A DNA stretch of 64,000 nucleotides from positions 434,001 through 498,000 of the forward strand of contig JAHBTA010000003.1 of the NCBI GenBank assembly GCA_019638805.1, read 5' to 3'. A program made the translations under genes and the position numbers. The notes under the pieces were generated by a model that saw only the letters and a list, made by a program, of their open reading frames with translations, had not been told where the DNA came from and did no database searches. Within the stretch, counting starts at the first letter, position 1, and every line of letters starts with the position of its first letter. This stretch comes from Microbacteriaceae bacterium (lineage in GTDB: Bacteria > Actinomycetota > Actinomycetes > Actinomycetales > Microbacteriaceae). Shown one piece after another: positions 17,717 through 24,717 of this stretch.

Positions 17717-18654
17717 CCGACATCCTGGAGACCGGACTCACCCCGCTCGAGGAGGCGCGGCACGGATTCCGCCGGGAGCTGCTCGACGCCGGGCTTCTCA
17801 TCGCGAGCGCGTCGGCCGGCGTCTACGGGCGCTCGGCGACGTTCGAGGCCGTCCTCACCGGGCTCGACCGGGTGCTGACCGAGCTCACCGCGCCCCTGAA
17901 CGCCACGGCGCTGCGCTTCCCGCCGGTCTACCCGCGCGCCGACTTCGAGCTGACCGACTACATCGCCTCGTTCCCCGACCTGTCCGGGGTGGTCTCGAGC
18001 TTCGAGGGCGGCGACCGCGAGCACCGCGAGCTGCTCGCGGCGCGCGAGGCGGGTGAGCGGTGGGACGGCTACCTCACGCCCGCCGACGTGGTGCTGACCA
18101 ATGCCATCTGCCACCCCTTGTATGCCACGCTGCGCGGACGCATGCCGGCCGGGGGAGGGGTGTATGACATCCTCGGCTGGGGATTCCGGCACGAGCCGTC
18201 CGCCGACCCGATGCGCATGCAGTCGTTTCGCATGCACGAGTTCGTCTACGTCGGCGAGCCCGATGCCGCGCAGGAGTACCGCGACACCTGGCTCGACAAG
18301 GCCGTCGACGCTCTGAGCGGGCTCGGCCTGCCCGTGACGCCGGTCGCGGCCAACGACCCCTTCTTCGGACGCGCGGGCCGCATGCTGGTGAGCGAGCAGC
18401 TGCGCGACAACCTCAAGGTCGAGCTGACCGTCCCCATGTACGGAGACCTGCACGAGGGCACTGCGATCGCGAGCGCGAACTGCCAGCGCGATCACCTGAC
18501 CGCGGCGTTCGGCATCCGCACCGCCGGCGGCGAGGTGGCGCACGGTGCGTGCCTCGCGTTCGGGATGGAGCGCACCGTCCTCGCCCTGCTGCGCGTGCAC
18601 GGTCTCGACGTGAACGACTGGCCGCTCGACGTGCGCGCCCGGCTGGCGCTGTGA
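17713..18654 (+). CDS. Amino acid:[carrier protein] ligase, SerRS-like class II fold
   Basis: A 313-residue homologue of the catalytic core of atypical seryl-tRNA synthetases without a tRNA-binding domain. Such enzymes (first described from Bradyrhizobium) adenylate a small amino acid and load it on a carrier protein. Candidate zinc ligands are Cys133 (NAICHPLY), Glu176 (RMHEFVYVG) and Cys257 (SANCQRDH); motif 2 is GWGFRHEP with its downstream strand, and motif 3 is LAFGMERTVLALL with Arg287. ATG 17713 has GAAGGAG upstream. The carrier is almost certainly the ACP of this operon; the amino acid (Gly or Ala in known cases) is not determined. Confidence 0.85.
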   Translation: MTDILETGLTPLEEARHGFRRELLDAGLLIASASAGVYGRSATFEAVLTGLDRVLTELTAPLNATALRFPPVYPRADFELTDYIASFPDLSGVVSSFEGGDREHRELLAAREAGERWDGYLTPADVVLTNAICHPLYATLRGRMPAGGGVYDILGWGFRHEPSADPMRMQSFRMHEFVYVGEPDAAQEYRDTWLDKAVDALSGLGLPVTPVAANDPFFGRAGRMLVSEQLRDNLKVELTVPMYGDLHEGTAIASANCQRDHLTAAFGIRTAGGEVAHGACLAFGMERTVLALLRVHGLDVNDWPLDVRARLAL

Positions 18655-18667
18655 ACCGGCGCCGCCC

Positions 18668-20359
18668 ATGATGCACGAGACCTGGTTCGGCGAGGACTCG
18701 GGGGCGCCCAGTCTGGGCTTCCTGCACGTGCCCGACGGAGGGGCGCGCGGCGGCGTCGTGATCTGCCCGCCGCTGGGCTACGAGCAGGTGCTCGGCTACC
18801 GCGGCATGCGTCTGCTGAGCCAGGAGCTCGAAGCGGCCGGGGTCGCCTCGCTGCGGTTCGACTACCGCGGCGAGGGGGATGCGGCGGGCGACACAGCGCA
18901 ACCCGGCGCCCTGCCCGGCTGGCTGGCGAGCATCGAGGATGCGGTCGGCTTCCTACGCGCTTCGGGCATCGAGCATGTCGTGCTGGCCGGTCTCGCGGCG
19001 GGCGGGCTGCTCGCGGCCGAGGCCGCCCGGCGCCTGGGGTCCGCGGGCGCGCCCGTCGACGGGGTGGTGCTGTGGGACACCCCGCTCGGCGGCCGGCGGT
19101 TCCTGCGCAAGCAGCGCTCGCTCTTCGACCTCACGGTCGGGGAGCCCGCGACGGACCCCGAGCGCATCACGCTGCTCTCCCTCACGCTGCACCCGCGTGC
19201 GGCGGAGGATCTCGAGGCGCTCGAGCTGGCGCCCCTGCCGGTCCCGACGCTCGCGCTGGTGCGGCGGGAGGAGGCGGGCGCGCCCGCGCACGAGCGCCTC
19301 GCCGCGGGGCTGCCCGAGGGCTCGTCCTTCGTGCCCATCGACGGGCAGGCGGAGTGGCTGGAGGCGGCGAGCGCGCTCGCGGTGCTGCCCGTTCCCGCCA
19401 TCCGCACGATCGTCTCCTGGGTGGACGCACTGCTGCCTGCCGACCCCGCGCCCGTGCGGCCGCGGCTGCGCACCGAAGCCGTGGTGGCCGAGGCCCCGGA
19501 CGGAACGCCGATCGTCGAGCGCCTCCGGCGCGTGGGCGAGCAGGAGCTCTTCGTGATCGAGACGGCGCGCGCCGACGTCGACCCGGACGACGCCGCGACG
19601 GGCGTCGTCGTGCTGCAGCCCGGCGCCGCCGAGCACCGGGTCGGACCCGGCCGCTTCCAGGTCATCGCGGCGCGCGAGCTCGCCGCTCAGGGTCTGCGCG
19701 CGGTGCGCTTCGACCGCCGGGTCACCGGGGACAGCACCCCGGTGCGCGTGGGCGAGCCGAACCTGATCTTCGCCGAGGAGTGGACGGAGGACCTGGACGC
19801 CGTCGTTCCCGAGCTGACCCGCGGCGCCCCGACCGCGCACGTCGGTCTGTGCTCGGGCGCCTGGGTGGCCGCGCGCATCGCCGATCGGCATCCGCCCCGT
19901 CTGACCATCCTGCTGAGTCCCACCTACTTCAAGCTGCGCGGACTGCCGGCGGGCGGCTACTCCGAGCTCGCGGCCCTGGATCAGGCGGGCCGCATCCCGT
20001 TCCGGGATCTCAAGGCGCGCATCCGGGGCCTCGCGCCCGGCTGGGCGTGGCGCATCGGCGCCCGGCTGCAGCTCTTCCACGACCCGGAGACCCTGCTCGG
20101 GCGCGCGAGCGCCCCCGGCGGGACGCTCGCGCTCATGCTCACGCCCGAGGACAGCGAGAACTTCGCGCACCATCGCGGGCCGCAGGCGATCGCGCGGCTG
20201 CGCAAGCGCGGGGCCGACCTGCGCGTGACGCCGTATCCGTTCGGCGACCATTCGCTCTTCGGTGCGCAGGTGCGCGCGGCCATGCTGCGCGACGTGCTCG
20301 CGCTGACCGCCGAGCTGCTGCCGTCGGGGGTGCGCGAACCCAGCCGGATCCCGTCATGA
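18668..20359 (+). CDS. Two-domain alpha/beta hydrolase-like protein, possible acyltransferase
   Basis: A 563-residue protein with two hydrolase-fold halves. Half 1 (about 1-270: GGVVICPPLGYEQ, FDYRGEGDAAG) has Ala110 where the nucleophile should be (GLAAGG). Half 2 (about 290-555) has GLCSGAW with Cys395 at the nucleophile elbow and PFGDHSLFG supplying a His. It resembles hydrolases found in EPS/exosortase-type loci. A cysteine nucleophile next to a carrier-protein module suggests transfer of the acyl group to a sugar or its release; this is inference. ATG 18668 or ATG 18671 may be used. Confidence 0.75.
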   Translation: MMHETWFGEDSGAPSLGFLHVPDGGARGGVVICPPLGYEQVLGYRGMRLLSQELEAAGVASLRFDYRGEGDAAGDTAQPGALPGWLASIEDAVGFLRASGIEHVVLAGLAAGGLLAAEAARRLGSAGAPVDGVVLWDTPLGGRRFLRKQRSLFDLTVGEPATDPERITLLSLTLHPRAAEDLEALELAPLPVPTLALVRREEAGAPAHERLAAGLPEGSSFVPIDGQAEWLEAASALAVLPVPAIRTIVSWVDALLPADPAPVRPRLRTEAVVAEAPDGTPIVERLRRVGEQELFVIETARADVDPDDAATGVVVLQPGAAEHRVGPGRFQVIAARELAAQGLRAVRFDRRVTGDSTPVRVGEPNLIFAEEWTEDLDAVVPELTRGAPTAHVGLCSGAWVAARIADRHPPRLTILLSPTYFKLRGLPAGGYSELAALDQAGRIPFRDLKARIRGLAPGWAWRIGARLQLFHDPETLLGRASAPGGTLALMLTPEDSENFAHHRGPQAIARLRKRGADLRVTPYPFGDHSLFGAQVRAAMLRDVLALTAELLPSGVREPSRIPS

Positions 20360-21681
20360 GCGCACGCGCCGCGCTGCTCGCGGGCCTCCGGGAGCGCAGC
20401 GGCGGGCTGGGACTCTTCGGCCTCTCCGTCCTGATCAACGGGGTCGTGAGCCTCATCACGATCCCGGCGCTCGTCGCGGTCGCGGGCGCCGACGCCTGGG
20501 CCTCGATGGCGACCGGGCAGTCGATCGGTGCGTCGTTCGGCGTGCTGACCATCTTCGGCTGGGGGCTCACCGGGCCCGTGCGTGTCGCGATGGCCGACCC
20601 CGCGAGCCGCCCCGCAATGTTCCTGGACTCGCTCTTCGCGCGCGGCGTGCTGCTGATCCCGCTTCTGATCGTGCAGGCGGCGGTCACCTTCGCGATCGTG
20701 CCGCACGCCAAGACGGTCGCCTTCCTGGCCGGGACGGCGATGACCCTCGCCGGGGCATCCGCGAACTGGTACTTCACGGGCGAGGCGCGACCCGACCGCT
20801 TCCTGCTGCTGGACACCCTCCCGCGCGTCGCGGGAACGATCGCGGGCGTCGTGCTGGCCTCCGTGAGCGGCATGCTCCTGCTCTTCGGAGTCGCGCAGCT
20901 GGTGGGTGCGATCGTCGCTCTGGCGGTGTCCTGCCGGGTCATCTTCCGGGGTGCGCGCCTGGACGTCCGGGCGGCGGCCGGGTTCGCCCGCATCCGGCAC
21001 AGCCTCGCCGAGCAGCGGCACGGCGTCGTGGCGACCGGGATGCTGGCCGCCTACATTCCGGCTGCGCTCGCGATCATCGCCCTGTTCTCGCCGGCGCTCC
21101 TGCCGATGTTCGTGCTCGCCGACCGGGTCGGCAAGTTCGTCGCGCAGGCCGTGTCGCCGCTGCACCAGGTGTTCCAGGGCTGGGTGCCCGCCGCATCCGG
21201 ACACGAACTGCGGCGCCGGATGATGCTCGCGGGCCGCGTGATGGGCGGGATCGCGCTCCTCACGGGCGTGCTCTACACGGCCTTCCTCGCGCCCGCGAGC
21301 GAGCTGCTCACTCACGGTCAGGTCGACTTCACGCTCGCCGCGGTCATCGCGTTCGGCATCAACATGACCCTCACCGTGATCTCGCCCTACCTCACGAGCC
21401 TCGGGCTCATGACCTTCGGCCGGCTGCGCACGATCTCGCTGAGCGTTGTGGTCGCCGTGCTCTCCACGTTGGCCGCCCTGCTCGTCGTCGAGGCCCTCGC
21501 GCCCGACCAGGCGGTCTGGGCGCTCATTGTCGGCAACGTGCTCATGACCGTCTGGCAGGCCGTCGAACTGCGCCGCGCGCTCGCCGCACCGGCCGGGTTA
21601 ACCCCCGACTTAACCCCGAACAACCCCGAAGCGATCACCGTCTCCGCCGGGTCCCCCGGGGCCAGTGTTTCCCTACGCTGA
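20356..21681 (+). CDS. Wzx-like polysaccharide flippase
   Basis: A 441-residue protein with about twelve hydrophobic helices spread over its length and almost no soluble domain, typical of MOP-superfamily lipid-linked oligosaccharide flippases. It would move the undecaprenyl-linked repeat unit outward for the Wzy-like protein. ATG 20356 overlaps the hydrolase stop (ATGA). The last 80 bp of coding sequence contain the site 3 TTAACCC repeat, which encodes LTPDLTPNNPE in a hydrophilic tail, so tail sequence may be constrained by DNA function. Family by topology and context. Confidence 0.78.
   Translation: MSARAALLAGLRERSGGLGLFGLSVLINGVVSLITIPALVAVAGADAWASMATGQSIGASFGVLTIFGWGLTGPVRVAMADPASRPAMFLDSLFARGVLLIPLLIVQAAVTFAIVPHAKTVAFLAGTAMTLAGASANWYFTGEARPDRFLLLDTLPRVAGTIAGVVLASVSGMLLLFGVAQLVGAIVALAVSCRVIFRGARLDVRAAAGFARIRHSLAEQRHGVVATGMLAAYIPAALAIIALFSPALLPMFVLADRVGKFVAQAVSPLHQVFQGWVPAASGHELRRRMMLAGRVMGGIALLTGVLYTAFLAPASELLTHGQVDFTLAAVIAFGINMTLTVISPYLTSLGLMTFGRLRTISLSVVVAVLSTLAALLVVEALAPDQAVWALIVGNVLMTVWQAVELRRALAAPAGLTPDLTPNNPEAITVSAGSPGASVSLR
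21598..21616 (+). promoter_or_regulatory. TTAACCC direct repeat, site 3
   Basis: TTAACCC at 21598-21604 and 21610-21616 (12-bp period), inside the 3' end of the flippase gene; a weaker third copy (ACAACCC) follows at 21620. TACGCT at 21674-21679 is the likely -10 of the Wzz gene, 64 bp after the start of the second repeat, i.e. 11 bp (one helical turn) less than at sites 1 and 2. Confidence 0.6.
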
Positions 21682-21760
21682 GGGGTGAGGGAGGACTCCC
21701 CCCGCCTCCCTCACCGGCCCCCGCCGGATCAACCCGCACACCCCCGGAGCCATCCCCCCA

Positions 21761-24631
21761 ATGGACGTCCACGAGTACCTCGGCGTGCTGCGCCGCGGTG
21801 TCGTTCTCATCGTCCTCGGCGTGCTCGCGGGACTCGGCGGGGGCTACCTGGCGCAGACCATGGAGCGCCCGAGCTACTCGGCGACCACGCGCGACATGCT
21901 CACCAACAAGGTGCCGGGCGAGCTCGCCATTAGTCAGGGGCGGATCGCCTCGTATGTGCTGGTCGCGTCGAGCGGTCTCGTGCTGCAGCCCGTCATCGAC
22001 GAGCTCGGACTGGACACCACGGTCGAGGAGCTGGCCCAGCGGATCAACGTGGCCGCGCCGCCCAACACGGTCGTCATCGAGACCACGGTCACCGCGTCCT
22101 CGCCCGAGGAGGCCCGCGACACCGCCAACACCATCAGCCGGGTCTTCGCCGATGTGGTCGCCGACCAGCTCGAGACCACCTCGGGCGCGACGCCGCTCGG
22201 AGCGGTCGAGCCGACGCCCGGCGCGACCGCCGCGGCGCCCGCACCGACACCGACCAAGACCCGGCTGCCCGACGGCACCGTCGTCACGGTCGCCCTGCCG
22301 ACCGCTCCGGTGCGCGTGGTCAACCTCGAGGAGGCCGCGCTGCCGGCCGCGCCGAATCCCTCCATGGGACCGCTCATGCTGCTCATCGGCGGTGTGCTCG
22401 GTCTCGCGCTCGGGCTGTTGGCGGCGTCGCTGCGCGAGGCGCTGGATCGCCGGGTCCGCACGCCGAAGGACGTCGCGGCGGTGACCGAGGTGCCGGTCGT
22501 GGGCTCGATCGTGTCCGACCGGCGGGTCCCGGGCAGCCCGCTCACGGCGCGGGCCGGGTCGCGCAGCCGCAGCGCCGAGTCCTTCCGCGCCGTGCGGGCG
22601 CACGTCGATCACCTGCGGGTGCGCGACGGCCGGCGCATCGTCGTGCTCACCGCGGCGGGCCCCGGCCAGGGCACCACGACCGTGGCCGCCAATCTGGCGG
22701 TCGCCATCGCCAACGCGGGCACTTCGGTCGTCGTGGTCGACGCCGACCTCCGCCACCCCGAGCTCTCGCGCATCTTCGGCCTGTCGGAGTCGACGGGCCT
22801 GACCGGCCTGCTCGCCGGCCGCATCGGCCACGTTGAGGAGATCCTGCACGGCTCCGAGATCCCCGGCCTCACGGTGGTTCCGGCGGGCGGGACGCCCCCC
22901 AACGCGGGCGAACTCCTTGCCACGCCCCGGATGCGATCCCTGCTCGCCGAGCTCGCTCGCCGCTTCGACGCGGTCATCGTCGACACCCCGACGATCGTCT
23001 CCGCCAGCGACGCCGCCGTGCTCGGCGCGATCGCCGGCACGACATTGCTCGTCGTCGCGCAGGGCGCCACGACACGACCCAAGCTGGATGACGCGCTCGC
23101 CCTCCTCGAGGCGGGTGGCAGCGAGCCGGTGGGCGTCGTGCTGACCCGTACGCGGCGACTCGTCGCGGGGCGCGCCCCGGCGGCGCCGGAGGGCGCGTTC
23201 GCGCCGCCGTGGGCAGGGGTGGAGGGCACGGATGCGGTGGCGGCTCCCGCGGCCGTCGCTCACGCGGCTGCCACTGCTCCCGCGCCCGTCGCGCCCGCGG
23301 TGGCGGCTGCACCGGTGGCGGAGGAGGAGGCGCCGGTCGCGCCCGCTCCGCCCGCCGAGACTCCCTCCAAGTCGACCGTGCTCGCCGTCCGGGCGCCCGA
23401 GCCCGCGCACCTGGTCGAGGCACTGCCGTCGGCAGAGAGCTCGGAGAGGCCCGCGAAGACCCCCGCACCCCGTTCCACCGCGTCCCGTCCCGGACACCGC
23501 CGCGTCACCCAGCCGGCGACGACCTCGTCCGCACCGGCCGCGTCCGCACCGGCCACCCCTGCGCCGGCCACCTCCGCGAGGTCGGTTCCCGCGAACGCGC
23601 AGCCCGGAACAGAAGCCCCCGCCACGGGATCGAAGCCGGCACCCGCGAAGTCGCGCCGAGCGACGCGGCCCGCGCCGCATCCCGTGCCGATGCCCTCACC
23701 CGCACCCGTTGCGGAGGCGCCGGTCGAGCCAGTCGCGGCGACGCCTGCCGAACCGGTCGACGAGGACACCCAGGTCACCCGGGTCTCGCACACGCTCGGG
23801 ACGGCGCGGTCGCTCGACTCGGCCGTCGCGGCGCTGCCCCGGGTGGGCGAGGAGCCGGTGAGCGAGACCACCCAGCGCCCTCGCAGGAAGCAGGCAGCCG
23901 TCGATGCCTCCGAGCCCGCACAGCGCGAGCCCGTCAAGGCCGAGCCCGCCGTCCGCCCGCGCAAGCCGGCGCCGGTCCTCTCCCCGCAGCTCATCGAGCG
24001 CCCTATCGTCATCAAGCCCGACCCGGTGCGCCCGTCGCGGTTCGCCCCCGACCCGGCGAAGCTCCGCGGCGCCTACGCGGCGGCCCCCGCCCCGCAGCCC
24101 GGCACGGCGGGCGTCCTCCCGCCCTCCCCCGTCGATGGCACGGTGGTCAACACGGTGTCGATCCGGCGGGACCGCGAGGCGGTCGAACTCGCGACCGCCC
24201 CGCCGCCCATCCGGCACATCCTGCCCCGGCCGACCGCGCAGACCATCCCGCCCAAGGAGGTCGAGGCGTCCCGGCCCGAGGCCGTCGACGACGACCCCAC
24301 GGCCGAGACCGCGCCCGAGGCCGAGCTGGAGACCGTGGCCATCCCGATCGCCGGAAGCCTGCTCGGCGAGATCGGCGGACTCCCGCGCGTGGAGGTTCGC
24401 ACGCCGCAGCCCTCGCCCATCACGGACACCGCCCCCAACCCGGAGCGCATCGCCCGCGAGTCCTACGAGCGGCGGGCCCGCGAGCTCGAGCGCGTCGCCC
24501 ACGAGCGCCTCGTGCGCGAGCAGCAGCGGCTGGCCCTCAGCATCCGCGAGCAGCTCGCCCACGACAAGCGCGAACTCGAGTCGGTGCTCGACAACCGCCT
24601 CGAGGACACGGTCCTGCGCCCCCGCGGCTGA
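21761..24631 (+). CDS. Wzz/BY-kinase-like chain-length protein with missing P-loop lysine and long Pro/Ala-rich tail
   Basis: 956 residues: Wzz domain (helix 1 at about 13-33, extracytoplasmic part, helix 2 at about 207-227), then a BY-kinase-like ATPase (about 265-450). Walker A' (DADLRHP from Asp327) and Walker B (VIVDTP, Asp408) are intact, but Walker A reads AAGPGQGTTT, with Thr305 where the catalytic Lys should be. There is no tyrosine cluster. Residues about 480-870 are Pro/Ala-rich and low complexity; the last about 85 form an Arg/Glu-rich coiled coil. It probably sets EPS chain length as a scaffold. The start has weak CGGAG upstream. Confidence 0.88.
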   Translation: MDVHEYLGVLRRGVVLIVLGVLAGLGGGYLAQTMERPSYSATTRDMLTNKVPGELAISQGRIASYVLVASSGLVLQPVIDELGLDTTVEELAQRINVAAPPNTVVIETTVTASSPEEARDTANTISRVFADVVADQLETTSGATPLGAVEPTPGATAAAPAPTPTKTRLPDGTVVTVALPTAPVRVVNLEEAALPAAPNPSMGPLMLLIGGVLGLALGLLAASLREALDRRVRTPKDVAAVTEVPVVGSIVSDRRVPGSPLTARAGSRSRSAESFRAVRAHVDHLRVRDGRRIVVLTAAGPGQGTTTVAANLAVAIANAGTSVVVVDADLRHPELSRIFGLSESTGLTGLLAGRIGHVEEILHGSEIPGLTVVPAGGTPPNAGELLATPRMRSLLAELARRFDAVIVDTPTIVSASDAAVLGAIAGTTLLVVAQGATTRPKLDDALALLEAGGSEPVGVVLTRTRRLVAGRAPAAPEGAFAPPWAGVEGTDAVAAPAAVAHAAATAPAPVAPAVAAAPVAEEEAPVAPAPPAETPSKSTVLAVRAPEPAHLVEALPSAESSERPAKTPAPRSTASRPGHRRVTQPATTSSAPAASAPATPAPATSARSVPANAQPGTEAPATGSKPAPAKSRRATRPAPHPVPMPSPAPVAEAPVEPVAATPAEPVDEDTQVTRVSHTLGTARSLDSAVAALPRVGEEPVSETTQRPRRKQAAVDASEPAQREPVKAEPAVRPRKPAPVLSPQLIERPIVIKPDPVRPSRFAPDPAKLRGAYAAAPAPQPGTAGVLPPSPVDGTVVNTVSIRRDREAVELATAPPPIRHILPRPTAQTIPPKEVEASRPEAVDDDPTAETAPEAELETVAIPIAGSLLGEIGGLPRVEVRTPQPSPITDTAPNPERIARESYERRARELERVAHERLVREQQRLALSIREQLAHDKRELESVLDNRLEDTVLRPRG

Positions 24632-24696
24632 GCCTCAGCAGCCCTGAGTGCTCAGCAGCTCAGGATCTCAGCAGCTCCGCCGCGGGGGTGACAGCA

Positions 24697-24717
24697 AGGG
24701 CGTGTCGGATACGCCCT
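24697..24717. terminator. Possible bidirectional terminator between EPS locus and LuxR gene
   Basis: AGGGCGT and ACGCCCT (arms 24697-24703 and 24711-24717) form a 7-bp stem with a 7-nt loop between two convergent genes; the right arm includes the LuxR stop codon. No U-tract is present, as is common in actinobacteria. Upstream, 24632-24680 contains three CTCAGCAG copies of no evident role. Confidence 0.4.
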
